From IMG/VR virus record IMGVR_UViG_3300030202_002133, positions 1 to 42,971 of that record: a stretch of 42,971 nucleotides of DNA. One strand, 5' to 3'. Below, in pieces: positions 1-5,931 of the stretch (positions are counted from its first letter, which is position 1; the number at the start of each line of letters is the position of its first letter). The notes under the pieces are model-generated. The model saw only the letters and a program-made list of their open reading frames with translations. It was not told where the DNA came from and searched no databases. The translations under genes and the position numbers were made by a program. Source of the DNA: a virus.

Positions 1-640
1 TACCTTTACGCTTGCCTTTGCCTTCAACCCAGTCAAGTATCATAGCTTCATCATCGTGAAAGTCTTTAAACTTTCTAAGGTTGTGAGAACGTTTACATGC
101 ATACGTATCGTTAGTACGTAATATAGAACCTTCGTAACCACTATCTAGATTTCTAGCGTGATTAACTTTAGCTTGAGATTCTGTAGGCACTAGCATTGTT
201 GGTACATGTTTAACACAGTGGTTTCGTGGTACGGTTTGTGTAATAAATTTACTACGTTCTTCAAATGTCATGGTCTCATCTATAATATCATAACAATGAA
301 ATTGTACAAGATCTGCTGATTCTAGCGCGTCTATGTCAGTAGGAGTTTGTCTTCTGACTAACGATATGATAGTTTCGAAATCATCTCTTAGATCGTGATT
401 ATACAATTCGCCATCGAGTATAACATTAGGATTAAGAGCGAACCACGGTTTAAGATTAAACAAGATATGGTCTATGTTTTTCCACTCTTTGCCTGTACGT
501 GAATACGCTTTTACTTGGCTATTGTCATACTGTATTACACACCTAACGCCGTCAAGCTTTGGTTGCATAAATACTTTGTTGTCATAGTTAATTGGTTTGT
601 CGCTTACTGGGTAAGCTAGCATTGGTTTTTTTCTCATCAT
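1..640 (-). CDS. ATP-dependent DNA ligase, 3' end cut by window edge
   Basis: Seals nicks in phage DNA through an enzyme-AMP intermediate. Translated from the complement of 640, the visible 213 residues show the nucleotidyltransferase motifs in order: motif I KLDGVR at 28-33 (K28 would be adenylated), motif III LDGELY at 75-80, IIIa FHCYDII at 114-120, motif IV YEGSIL at 169-174 and motif V LRKFKDF at 188-194. The frame runs off the left edge, so the OB-fold is not seen. Its ATG overlaps the stop of the upstream gene as ATGA, which suggests translational coupling. A second ATG follows immediately. The compact N-terminus resembles small phage ligases without an extra DNA-binding domain. The identification is secure; the exact ligase subfamily is not. 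Confidence 0.93.
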   Translation of the reverse strand, partial: MMRKKPMLAYPVSDKPINYDNKVFMQPKLDGVRCVIQYDNSQVKAYSRTGKEWKNIDHILFNLKPWFALNPNVILDGELYNHDLRDDFETIISLVRRQTPTDIDALESADLVQFHCYDIIDETMTFEERSKFITQTVPRNHCVKHVPTMLVPTESQAKVNHARNLDSGYEGSILRTNDTYACKRSHNLRKFKDFHDDEAMILDWVEGKGKRKG

Positions 641-981
641 TTATTTCCTCTTTTTAATATTTTATTTACTTCGTTCATTCTAGATTTTATAATAGCACAT
701 TTTTCATATTCTTCACCTTCTTGAAATAAGTTCATTAGTGTCATAAGCTTTGCGGCTTCACCTAGTGCATCTTCTTCTTCAGTTAGCTCAAGATCTTTGT
801 AAGCCGTGGACCAAGCTATGTCAGACTTGGACACGTGGTGAAACCAGTCTTCCATAGACTTAAGTTTTACCATACGGCTTACGATCTTGATTGCTAGCGC
901 GTTAAGGCCTTCATCGCCGACTTTAAGCGCATCTATTTTATCTAATATTTGTTTGTTTGTTACACGTTTATTATCCGTCAT
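637..981 (-). CDS. hypothetical early phage protein, helical
   Basis: A 114-residue charged, probably all-helical protein with no recognised family. It starts MTDNKRVT and contains an acidic stretch (LTEEEDALGEAA) in the second half. I chose the ATG at 981, which overlaps the previous gene by 11 nt. An upstream in-frame ATG at 1008 would overlap by 38 nt. The stop overlaps the ligase start by 4 nt. Odd: the 981 start codon lies inside one copy of the repeated early promoter-like element (967-1001), so a transcript from that copy would lack the start. Expression must come from an upstream promoter, or the element here serves mainly the ligase. Confidence 0.7.
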   Translation of the reverse strand: MTDNKRVTNKQILDKIDALKVGDEGLNALAIKIVSRMVKLKSMEDWFHHVSKSDIAWSTAYKDLELTEEEDALGEAAKLMTLMNLFQEGEEYEKCAIIKSRMNEVNKILKRGNK

Positions 982-1001
982 AGTTCGTATTTTGTTTGTA
1001 T
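967..1001 (-). promoter_or_regulatory. early promoter-like element, copy A (inside coding sequence)
   Basis: Minus strand: ATACAAACAAAATAC, 10 variable bases, GGATAATAAA. The match is as good as in the intergenic copies, yet it overlaps the 3' end of one gene and contains the ATG of the next (981). A transcript started here would begin inside the 114-residue gene and lead into the ligase about 330 nt downstream. Confidence 0.55.
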
Positions 1002-1333
1002 TTATCAATTAGTTTTTGTGGTTCACCTACAAATATACACTCAAAGTCAAGGCCGTTACCCATGCCTTCAAATATACTTATCCATGTAGTTTTTAATGGT
1101 GCTTGCCATATATAATATATGTACTCAAGATCACCATGTCTTGTATCAAGGTGTTCTACTTCCCAGCCTTGTACTTTTATTGAATCTAATAATGACTCTG
1201 CTATTTCTACGCCTAATCCTTCTGGGTAACCATCACTGTGGTTATAGAACTGTGCGTGTATAGCATTTGGGTGCTCGTTAAAGCTTACACCAACTTCTCT
1301 TGTTGCAAATCTAATCTGTGCTCTTGTACTCAT
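971..1333 (-). CDS. conserved-looking hypothetical phage protein (STRAQI type)
   Basis: A 120-residue protein starting MSTRAQIRFA, with the central signature YNHSDGYPEGLG at about 30-41. From memory, this start plus a His-Ser-Asp-Gly-Tyr-Pro block occurs in small uncharacterised proteins of unrelated phages. I cannot assign a function. Aromatic-rich beta strands (IYYIWQAPLKTTW) suggest a compact alpha/beta fold. It sits in the leftward operon 3 nt after the 86-residue gene ending at 1337. Its 3' end overlaps the next gene and contains a copy of the promoter-like element. Confidence 0.75.
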   Translation of the reverse strand: MSTRAQIRFATREVGVSFNEHPNAIHAQFYNHSDGYPEGLGVEIAESLLDSIKVQGWEVEHLDTRHGDLEYIYYIWQAPLKTTWISIFEGMGNGLDFECIFVGEPQKLIDKYKQNTNYDG

Positions 1334-1336
1334 AAT

Positions 1337-1597
1337 TTAATCTAATAATACCATATAAGCTTTAGCATTGTGCTGTCTAAACCAGTTAAGACCTTTTCTT
1401 AACAGGCTAACGTCAGTGTGTTTATAACCACCACCCATTTCTAACACCATAGTTGCACCCATTATAAAATCATACATAGATAATTCTATATTGTTTAGCT
1501 TATATTCTTCTCCAGAAAACCTGTTCTGTACAGTTGCTCCGTCTTTATATACTTCGCCATTAAACCACTTAGGTAATTGTTTAGTTTTTGTGCTCAT
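1337..1597 (-). CDS. hypothetical small phage protein
   Basis: An 86-residue protein with the block LNNIELSMYDFIMGATMVLEM in its middle, followed by a short basic segment (LLRKGLNWFRQHNAKAY). The central block resembles a stretch I associate with small conserved proteins of marine phages, but I cannot name a function. The start overlaps the end of the glutaredoxin gene by 17 nt, and the stop lies 3 nt before the next gene, so it is part of a tightly packed leftward operon. Confidence 0.75.
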   Translation of the reverse strand: MSTKTKQLPKWFNGEVYKDGATVQNRFSGEEYKLNNIELSMYDFIMGATMVLEMGGGYKHTDVSLLRKGLNWFRQHNAKAYMVLLD

Positions 1598-1973
1598 CTG
1601 TATTTATTTTAGTTTCTATTTGTCTTAATAATTGATCTAACCTACTAAACGCTGTGTTAATATTAGAATTCAATGTTTTTAATTTTTCTAAACACTGTAT
1701 TTCAACTGAAAAAGTTGACGGTTCAAAATTATTAATCATTTGTATTAAACCCATTGGATTGAAAAAATCTCTTCCAGGCACAAAGTAATTGTCTTTATAA
1801 TATATAGTAGGAACAGTTGGAATCCCAGTTAATTGAATTACTTTTTGCCAATCATCTTTGTTTTCTAAAGTTGTTTTTTCTTCAAATTTTATTTTATTTT
1901 TATTTAATTCTTCCTTTATAGTTTTACAATAAGGACAATTAGAGTTTGTATATACTTCTATTTTATCTTTCAT
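1581..1973 (-). CDS. glutaredoxin-like thiol-disulfide oxidoreductase
   Basis: The N-terminal 85 residues look like a glutaredoxin: beta strand KIEVYT, active site C13-P-Y-C16, and the cis-proline loop TVP at 53-55. The CPYC pair would reduce disulfides. In phages such proteins are usually linked to ribonucleotide reductase, but no reductase lies in this window. Residues 90-130 form an added charged, probably coiled-coil tail (LEKLKTLNSNINTAFSRLDQLLRQIE), so the protein is longer than a typical 80-90-residue glutaredoxin. The tail may mediate oligomerisation. Overlaps both neighbours by a few bases. Confidence 0.88.
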   Translation of the reverse strand: MKDKIEVYTNSNCPYCKTIKEELNKNKIKFEEKTTLENKDDWQKVIQLTGIPTVPTIYYKDNYFVPGRDFFNPMGLIQMINNFEPSTFSVEIQCLEKLKTLNSNINTAFSRLDQLLRQIETKINTDEHKN

Positions 1974-2242
1974 AATTCTAAATTTTTAAATTTATAATAG
2001 TACTCTTGTATTGTTTGTATTATATTTCTACCTGTTGCTGTATGAAAGCCATAACTGTGTGTATGTAACAAAGGTATTGGATCATTGAAGAATACTAGCT
2101 TTAAAAAGTCTTTAGCTTCTCTATGGCCAAATCTACTCATAGCATCATTACATGCGGCAGCAATACAATTAGGACAGTATTTTAATTCTTCATCTGTTCG
2201 CCACGCAAAATATTCTTCTACTTTTTTACTGGTTAGTCTCAT
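1970..2242 (-). CDS. hypothetical protein with CxxC pair
   Basis: A 90-residue protein of unknown function. Visible features are a cysteine cluster YCPNCIAAAC at about 22-31, a histidine-containing stretch (LLHTHSYGFHTATGR) and an aromatic helix near the C-terminus (QEYYYKFK). The two CxxC cysteines plus downstream histidines could bind a metal, but no known zinc-finger spacing is clear. The 4-nt overlap with the glutaredoxin start suggests coupled translation, and a redox or metal link with that neighbour is possible but untested. Confidence 0.7.
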   Translation of the reverse strand: MRLTSKKVEEYFAWRTDEELKYCPNCIAAACNDAMSRFGHREAKDFLKLVFFNDPIPLLHTHSYGFHTATGRNIIQTIQEYYYKFKNLEL

Positions 2243-2567
2243 CTTCTTCTACTTTAAAATGGTTATCAATTGCTTTCATTACTTTTTCAGCTAGATTATA
2301 GTGATCATTAAACGATAAATTATCAAGTTCTATTTTGTTATCATAGTTTATATTAAACTCATAATCAAACTCACCACAATCAAACTCATAGTCGCCAATA
2401 GCATTATCTACTACCATTTCTAACGCAGCATAAGTTTCGTTTAGTAATAACGGTTTGTTGTAATCTTCTAGTTCTTTTTGTTTAGACTTTAAATCCATAT
2501 TTAATTGATTTACTTTGTCTTGTAAGCCTTTTACTGTGGCCTCTAACATTTCTTTGTTTTCTGACAT
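2226..2567 (-). CDS. coiled-coil hypothetical protein, acidic
   Basis: A 113-residue protein. Residues 1-40 form a heptad-rich coiled coil (EMLEATVKGLQDKVNQLNMD...), and the remainder is strongly acidic (DYEFDCGEFDYEF). No family recognised. It is the first gene after promoter-like copy B at 2591-2625, which ends 23 nt before the ATG, so it probably heads the operon that runs leftward toward the ligase. Confidence 0.75.
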   Translation of the reverse strand: MSENKEMLEATVKGLQDKVNQLNMDLKSKQKELEDYNKPLLLNETYAALEMVVDNAIGDYEFDCGEFDYEFNINYDNKIELDNLSFNDHYNLAEKVMKAIDNHFKVEEDETNQ

Positions 2568-2590
2568 TTTATTTAATTTTATTTGTTTAT

Positions 2591-2625
2591 ATTATTATCC
2601 GTAGTTAATCGTATTTAGTTTGTAT
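2591..2625 (-). promoter_or_regulatory. early promoter-like element, copy B
   Basis: Read on the minus strand: ATACAAACTAAATAC, 10 variable bases, GGATAATAAT. It matches six other copies on this strand with identical internal spacing and ends 23 nt before the start codon at 2567. The block GGATAATA resembles a sigma70-type -10 region. The upstream block fits neither TTGACA nor the Bacteroidota TTTG pattern. Confidence 0.7.
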
Positions 2626-2654
2626 CATACCAAACTGCATATACTTTTACTCCA

Positions 2655-2804
2655 TTATGAGTTGTACAACTGTGTACTTTTCTCTTTACTTTTGGTTCGT
2701 TTAACAAGCTTTTGTCCCAGTATTTCGGATTCTTGCTGTTTAATTTTCTCTTTTTGCTCATATAATTCTATGTTTTTTATTAATTCTCTATTTTGTTTTC
2801 CCAT
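2655..2804 (-). CDS. small Lys/Glu-rich coiled-coil protein
   Basis: A 49-residue protein from ATG at 2804 to TAA at 2655, starting MGKQNRELIKNIELYEQKEK. It is almost entirely charged and probably one long helix. No family recognised. Only 1 nt separates its start from the stop of the upstream 116-residue gene, and it is followed by copy B of the promoter-like element. It therefore looks like the last gene of the short operon starting at copy C. Confidence 0.6.
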   Translation of the reverse strand: MGKQNRELIKNIELYEQKEKIKQQESEILGQKLVKRTKSKEKSTQLYNS

Positions 2805-2805
2805 T

Positions 2806-3156
2806 TTATTTTATATTATTTGCTTGTTTGATGTAATAGTTTTTAAGACAATAGCTTATTAAATATTCTAATCTGTCTTGTTCTCTTGGTATTAGTATAC
2901 GTTCCTTAGTATCAAACTCGTGTACTCTACCATTTGCATATTGATAGTAACGTTTACTCATTTTAGTTTTGTTTAATTGATAATTACTATAACCACAGTT
3001 ATTATTTCTTACATAGCCCGACTTGAATGATGCTACTTCAATAAACTTACCCCATCTTTTGATTGGTAGTTTCCAAGTGACTGTACCATTTGCTTTTTGT
3101 CTTTTAGTTGTAACGTCTTGTATACCAAGCAGTTGTATTGTTTCTTTTATATTCAT
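2806..3156 (-). CDS. hypothetical basic protein
   Basis: A 116-residue basic, tyrosine-rich protein starting MNIKETIQLLGIQDV, with no recognised family. The middle (SNYQLNKTKMSKRYYQYANGRVHEF) is Tyr/Lys/Arg-rich, which would suit nucleic-acid contact, but there is no diagnostic motif. Promoter-like copy C ends 13 nt before its ATG, the shortest leader of the set, so this is the first gene of its operon. Confidence 0.75.
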   Translation of the reverse strand: MNIKETIQLLGIQDVTTKRQKANGTVTWKLPIKRWGKFIEVASFKSGYVRNNNCGYSNYQLNKTKMSKRYYQYANGRVHEFDTKERILIPREQDRLEYLISYCLKNYYIKQANNIK

Positions 3157-3169
3157 ATTATTATTTATA

Positions 3170-3204
3170 TATATTATCCATTAGTAATCGTATTTATTTT
3201 GTAA
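3170..3204 (-). promoter_or_regulatory. early promoter-like element, copy C
   Basis: Minus strand: TTACAAAATAAATAC, 10 variable bases, GGATAATATA. Ends 13 nt before the start codon at 3156. It differs from the consensus by one base (A for C) in the upstream block. Confidence 0.7.
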
Positions 3205-3279
3205 ACGAGATGGGCAAGCGAGTAAGATTGTGGAGGGCTAAGAACCTCATACACATACTCACCTCGCGCCCTCACCTCG
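3205..3279. other. GC-rich intergenic island with direct repeat
   Basis: These 75 bases between two leftward genes are roughly 55 percent GC by hand count, against clearly AT-rich flanks. They contain the 9-bp direct repeat CTCACCTCG at 3258-3266 and 3271-3279. A 20-codon minus-strand frame (MCMRFLALHN...) exists but has no support as a gene. Confidence 0.5.
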
Positions 3280-3492
3280 TTATCCTAACATTGTACCATA
3301 ACCTCTACGCTGAGTCATCTTGGATATGCGAGCAGCGTCACTGCTTGACATTATCTGTATGGAATTACCGGTCTTGTGGTTTATAAGTGGAGCGCAACCA
3401 TATTGCTCGGTTGTGGAGCAGTCTACGCATACTTTGAATCCAAGATTAACTCGGCCTTGAGGTATTATATTGTTACATTTACACTGCAACAT
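3280..3492 (-). CDS. zinc-ribbon-like small protein
   Basis: A 70-residue protein with two cysteine pairs, C4-K-C6 and C22-V-D-C25, in a short basic context, followed by YGCAPLINHKTGN and a C-terminal basic end (ISKMTQRRGYGTMLG). The paired cysteines suggest one zinc ribbon. From memory, similar cysteine-pair proteins with an HKTGN block occur in phages without assigned function. A role in transcription or DNA metabolism is possible. The start overlaps the upstream gene by 14 nt, so the two are probably co-translated. Confidence 0.7.
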   Translation of the reverse strand: MLQCKCNNIIPQGRVNLGFKVCVDCSTTEQYGCAPLINHKTGNSIQIMSSSDAARISKMTQRRGYGTMLG

Positions 3493-3670
3493 AAGTAAAG
3501 CCTTTATAGTTAAACCATTCAGTTATATAAGAATAACCATCTTCATCTACTTCACCGAATTTAGTGCCAGCGAGTTCACATATAGTATAAGGTTTATAAG
3601 TTATACCGTTTAGTTGAATTTTTTGTTTACCAGTAGTTGTATCTGGTTTTAAGAATTTAATTTTGTTCAT
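3479..3670 (-). CDS. hypothetical small protein
   Basis: A 63-residue protein starting MNKIKFLKPD, with a predicted beta-rich sequence (GITYKPYTICEL... YSYITEWFNYKGFTYVAV) and no recognised family. Promoter-like copy D ends 19 nt before its ATG, making it first in a two-gene operon with the zinc-ribbon-like gene. Confidence 0.72.
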   Translation of the reverse strand: MNKIKFLKPDTTTGKQKIQLNGITYKPYTICELAGTKFGEVDEDGYSYITEWFNYKGFTYVAV

Positions 3671-3689
3671 GTTATATGTTTTATTTGAT

Positions 3690-3724
3690 TATATTATCCG
3701 TTAGTAATCGTATTTTGTTTGTAT
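3690..3724 (-). promoter_or_regulatory. early promoter-like element, copy D
   Basis: Minus strand: ATACAAACAAAATAC, 10 variable bases, GGATAATATA. Ends 19 nt before the ATG at 3670. Its upstream edge touches the stop codon of the micropeptide gene at 3724-3789, so no bases are wasted between the operons. Confidence 0.72.
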
Positions 3725-3789
3725 TATTCTCTTAGTAAATAACTACCTATCATTATAGTTATTAGTATTAGTATTATCCACGCTCCCAT
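3724..3789 (-). CDS. membrane micropeptide (21 aa)
   Basis: ATG at 3789 to TAA at 3724-3726 gives MGAWIILILITIMIGSYLLRE, a single hydrophobic helix with a basic/acidic end. The start shares one base with the stop of the exported-protein gene (TAATG), the usual arrangement for termination-reinitiation, and this is the main support for it being real. It might modulate the envelope or act with the adjacent exported proteins. Function unknown. Confidence 0.5.
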   Translation of the reverse strand: MGAWIILILITIMIGSYLLRE

Positions 3790-4145
3790 TATAGTTTAAT
3801 TGTAAATTTTGGTTTACCAACTGATACTTTAACTACTCCGCGTTGAGTATAGTACACGTGGTCTTTACTATCTAATACTTGTGTTGAAGTCGAGCCGTCA
3901 AAGAAAGTAGTTATTACTTTTCTTACTCTTAGTTTTTCGTCACTTAAATCTAAGCATAATACATCACCATATTTTAAATTTACTTCATAATACTTTTGTT
4001 TTTGCACTACTTTATATAAAATTGTATCTTGTTGGTAATCAAAATGATACACGTCTTTACCTTTAAAGTAAGTACATAGTGTGTCTTGCGCGTTAGCTGA
4101 TAGCATACTAGCTATTAGTCCAACGCTTAGTGTTAATTTCTTCAT
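3789..4145 (-). CDS. exported protein with Sec signal peptide
   Basis: A 118-residue protein with a classical signal peptide: MKK, hydrophobic core LTLSVGLIASMLS, and cleavage expected after ANA at 17-19 before QD, a very common flavobacterial style. The mature part (about 99 residues) is beta-rich (VYHFDYQQDTILYKVVQ, YYTQRGVVKVSVGKPKFTIKL). It would act in the periplasm or at the surface of the infected cell. It lies 3 nt from the lipoprotein gene, so the two are co-expressed. A role in blocking superinfection or changing the envelope is inference. No family recognised. Confidence 0.75.
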   Translation of the reverse strand: MKKLTLSVGLIASMLSANAQDTLCTYFKGKDVYHFDYQQDTILYKVVQKQKYYEVNLKYGDVLCLDLSDEKLRVRKVITTFFDGSTSTQVLDSKDHVYYTQRGVVKVSVGKPKFTIKL

Positions 4146-4148
4146 GTT

Positions 4149-4610
4149 TTAAAAGTTTTTATTTAATTTCATACCTAAGGTGCTATCGCCTTGGCAGTAT
4201 TTGTCTAAGAATATTTGCATACCTTCTGCTCCTAACTCGCTTTTTAATTGCTTCATTTCGTGATAGTAATCCCAACCCCACTTATCTGACATAGAAGAAA
4301 TGTGATGTGGAAAACCAAGATAATCAGGATTAGGCGCATGTACTTCACTTTCTTCTGTTTGATTTAAATCATATACACTCGGATCTAGAAATAATGGCTT
4401 GTTTGGGTCATAACTATCAAATGTTTTAATTTTATTTATACATTCTTCATCACTAATTCCTGGATACCATGACACACTACCACCTACACATACACCTGTC
4501 GGGTCATTCATATCCACTGGTTGACCCCAGTTTCTTGCAAAATTTGCTTCTTTTTGACACGAGCTAAAGATTATACCTATAGCTAATGCACATCTTGTTA
4601 TTTTCTTCAT
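4149..4610 (-). CDS. putative phage-encoded lipoprotein
   Basis: A 153-residue protein with a lipoprotein signal: MKKITRCALAIGIIFSSC, with the lipidated cysteine expected at C18, followed by QKEA. The mature part has a WYPGISDEECINKIKTFDSYD region and a helical C-terminus (YYHEMKQLKSELGAEGMQIFLDKY). An early phage lipoprotein would sit in the host inner or outer membrane. Known phage lipoproteins such as T5 Llp block receptors and prevent superinfection, which is an attractive but unproven parallel. It starts 12 nt after a 29-residue membrane micropeptide gene. Confidence 0.75.
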   Translation of the reverse strand: MKKITRCALAIGIIFSSCQKEANFARNWGQPVDMNDPTGVCVGGSVSWYPGISDEECINKIKTFDSYDPNKPLFLDPSVYDLNQTEESEVHAPNPDYLGFPHHISSMSDKWGWDYYHEMKQLKSELGAEGMQIFLDKYCQGDSTLGMKLNKNF

Positions 4611-4621
4611 AATTTATATTT

Positions 4622-4711
4622 TTATCCAAATAGTAAACACATTGTTATTAATATTACTATTGGTGTTAATACTATCATTTTTGCTTGCTTGTTTAATTGT
4701 TTTTCTGACAT
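4622..4711 (-). CDS. membrane micropeptide (29 aa)
   Basis: ATG at 4711 to TAA at 4622-4624: a polar N-terminus MSEKQLNKQAK, then one hydrophobic helix MIVLTPIVILITMCLLFG. It starts 15 nt after the upstream 80-residue gene and ends 12 nt before the lipoprotein gene, filling the gap exactly. Topology suggests a small single-span membrane protein. Function unknown. Confidence 0.5.
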   Translation of the reverse strand: MSEKQLNKQAKMIVLTPIVILITMCLLFG

Positions 4712-4726
4712 TTCATTTAGTTTTTA

Positions 4727-4969
4727 TTAATCTAGTGCTGGTTCTCTACCTGCCTCTTCATCTATTTTTATACACTCAGCTATTGCTTTCTCTAATAATT
4801 CTTGTGAATCTACTGAGTTAAACCACTCTTCCTTTTCCCATACATAGTATATCCAGTCATTTGCTTCGTGAGCGTGTTCAAAGTAATTGTCATACTCATT
4901 ACCATAACTATCAGTTACTTTCGCGTGATACCATTCACCTTCTTTTCTTGTTATACTAAAATCTCTCAT
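4727..4969 (-). CDS. hypothetical acidic protein
   Basis: An 80-residue acidic, aromatic-rich protein (WYHAKVTDSYGNEYDNYFEHAHEANDWIYYVWEKEEW) with no recognised family. The strand-rich first half and helical acidic second half suggest a small soluble alpha/beta protein. The start overlaps the stop of a 27-residue frame as ATGA. The gene belongs to the operon driven by copy E. Confidence 0.68.
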   Translation of the reverse strand: MRDFSITRKEGEWYHAKVTDSYGNEYDNYFEHAHEANDWIYYVWEKEEWFNSVDSQELLEKAIAECIKIDEEAGREPALD

Positions 4970-5049
4970 AATGCTAATTTTAATTGATTAGGATTTACTT
5001 TACTTTGTTCTTTTTTATACTGATTCCAGTGTTCTAATGTTTCATACAT
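4966..5049 (-). CDS. possible micropeptide (27 aa)
   Basis: A short frame MYETLEHWNQYKKEQSKVNP... from ATG at 5049 to TGA at 4966-4968. It is charged and helical, without a membrane segment. Support is limited to the 4-nt ATGA overlap with the next gene and its fit into an otherwise empty gap. It could instead be a leader peptide that couples translation of the 80-residue gene. Confidence 0.38.
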   Translation of the reverse strand: MYETLEHWNQYKKEQSKVNPNQLKLAL

Positions 5050-5062
5050 AGTTTTATATTTT

Positions 5063-5191
5063 TTAATTGTTTAATAAATAGGTTAAGTCGTCAATAGTAG
5101 TTTCTAGGAACTTCTCTCTGCACTCGGTTTTATTATATTTAAATATATTATTTAATAATAGTTTTAATAATTTAATTTTTAAGTTTGACAT
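5063..5191 (-). CDS. small hypothetical protein (42 aa)
   Basis: ATG at 5191 to TAA at 5063-5065, MSNLKIKLLKLLLNN..., an amphipathic, leucine-rich N-terminus followed by KTECREKFLETTIDDL. It is the first frame after promoter-like copy E (32 nt downstream), which supports it as the leading gene of the operon that includes the exported protein and lipoprotein. No family recognised. Confidence 0.5.
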   Translation of the reverse strand: MSNLKIKLLKLLLNNIFKYNKTECREKFLETTIDDLTYLLNN

Positions 5192-5223
5192 AGTTTATAT
5201 ATTTTAATTAATTTAAGTTCATA

Positions 5224-5258
5224 TATATTATCCAATACTAGTCGTATTTTGTTTGTAT
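5224..5258 (-). promoter_or_regulatory. early promoter-like element, copy E
   Basis: Minus strand: ATACAAACAAAATAC, 10 variable bases, GGATAATATA. It precedes the 42-residue gene starting at 5191 and the downstream operon containing the lipoprotein. It lies directly beside the tRNA-like hairpin. Confidence 0.72.
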
Positions 5259-5262
5259 ATTT

Positions 5263-5304
5263 GTTGTAGTGTGAGAATCGAACTCACAAAAACCATTACT
5301 ACAC
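5263..5304 (-). other. tRNA-like acceptor/T-arm mini-helix
   Basis: On the minus strand a perfect T-arm, GTGAG-TTCGATT-CTCAC, is stacked directly on a 6-bp outer stem (TGTAGT with ACTACA). A 10-base bridge (AATGGTTTTT) takes the place of the D and anticodon arms. The loop has the invariant TTCRA pattern flanked by G53 and C61. A complete cloverleaf could not be fitted further upstream. It may be a tRNA relic, an integration-site fragment of a host tRNA 3' end, or a structured 3' end. It lies between the startless frame ending at 5366 and copy E. Confidence 0.45.
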
Positions 5305-5365
5305 TGTACTCATTCATTTTGATTTACCAGAAAACAAGTGAAACTAACTGGAATTTTAGTTTTGT

Positions 5366-5611
5366 TTACTCAACAATTGTTTGTAAATTTCTACAGAAAC
5401 TTGGTACACAATTTGAGTTAGTATAACTTTTATACTTTTGGAAACAATTCATTGAGTTAAATCTTTCTGAGTGAGTATTATATACTTCATCATGATTATA
5501 AGAAACAATTTCTTGTTTTTTGTTTGTGAAAGTTATAACAGTATTTTTACCAATTAATGACTTTCTGATTACAAATCTTTTAGTTTTAAGTTCTTCAACT
5601 TTGTTTAAATT
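5366..5611 (-). pseudogene. open frame lacking a start codon
   Basis: 81 sense codons run open from just after a TAA at 5612-5614 to TAA at 5366-5368: NLNKVEELKTKRFVIRKSLI..., ending CVPSFCRNLQTIVE. No ATG, GTG or TTG occurs in frame until an internal ATG late in the frame. It is preceded by promoter-like copy F, so it sits where a real gene should be. The most likely explanation is a start codon lost by mutation or a small indel. The alternatives are a rare start codon or a sequencing error. The protein would be basic at the N-terminus with three cysteines near the C-terminus. No family recognised. Confidence 0.45.
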
Positions 5612-5648
5612 TTAAGTTAATTATTTATTTTATTAGTTTTGTTACATT

Positions 5649-5683
5649 TATATTATCCATTATTATCAGTATTTAGTTTGTAA
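5649..5683 (-). promoter_or_regulatory. early promoter-like element, copy F
   Basis: Minus strand: TTACAAACTAAATAC, 10 variable bases, GGATAATATA. It precedes the startless frame 5366-5611, which argues that this frame is or was a gene. Confidence 0.68.
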
Positions 5684-5743
5684 AAGTACTAATATTGTTT
5701 TGTTGATATTTTTAGTTGTAGAGTATACCACTGACTCTCTCAG

Positions 5744-5777
5744 TTTACAATTGTAAATTAGTTTACATTTGTGAATT
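5744..5777. promoter_or_regulatory. tandem palindrome, operator candidate
   Basis: TTTACAATTGTAAA at 5744-5757 is a perfect 14-bp palindrome. A degenerate second copy, TTTACATTTGTGAA, follows about 20 bp later, at the 3' end of the 51-residue gene and upstream of copy F. Two near-palindromes two helical turns apart are typical of a dimeric repressor site. They could also form a hairpin at the 3' end of the transcript. Confidence 0.4.
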
Positions 5778-5931
5778 ACATTACTTCAATTGACATATTT
5801 AGTTCATCAAATAGTTGTCCATATTCTGACTCATATACATTGTCAAGTGTGTATGTTACATTGTTGACTGTCATTTCATAGATATCATTATCTTCATCTA
5901 TTTTAATTGTAATTGTATTTACTTTATTCAT
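5776..5931 (-). CDS. small acidic protein (51 aa)
   Basis: ATG at 5931 to TAA at 5776-5778: MNKVNTITIKIDEDNDIYEMT... ending ELNMSIEVM. Very acidic, predicted as a small beta sheet plus a helix. It is the first gene of the leftward early module, with promoter-like copy G ending 25 nt before its ATG. An acidic, first-expressed small protein would fit a DNA mimic or host-takeover factor, but nothing in the sequence proves this. Confidence 0.6.
   Translation of the reverse strand: MNKVNTITIKIDEDNDIYEMTVNNVTYTLDNVYESEYGQLFDELNMSIEVM

Noticed and set aside
2085-2294. Plus-strand frame of 69 codons
   Set aside because: It is antisense to two overlapping leftward genes with good coding character and has a hydrophobic, low-information translation typical of a shadow frame.
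5263-5338. A complete tRNA gene on the minus strand
   Set aside because: The T-arm is perfect but no 7-bp acceptor with D and anticodon arms could be fitted within about 75 bases; only the mini-helix is supported.
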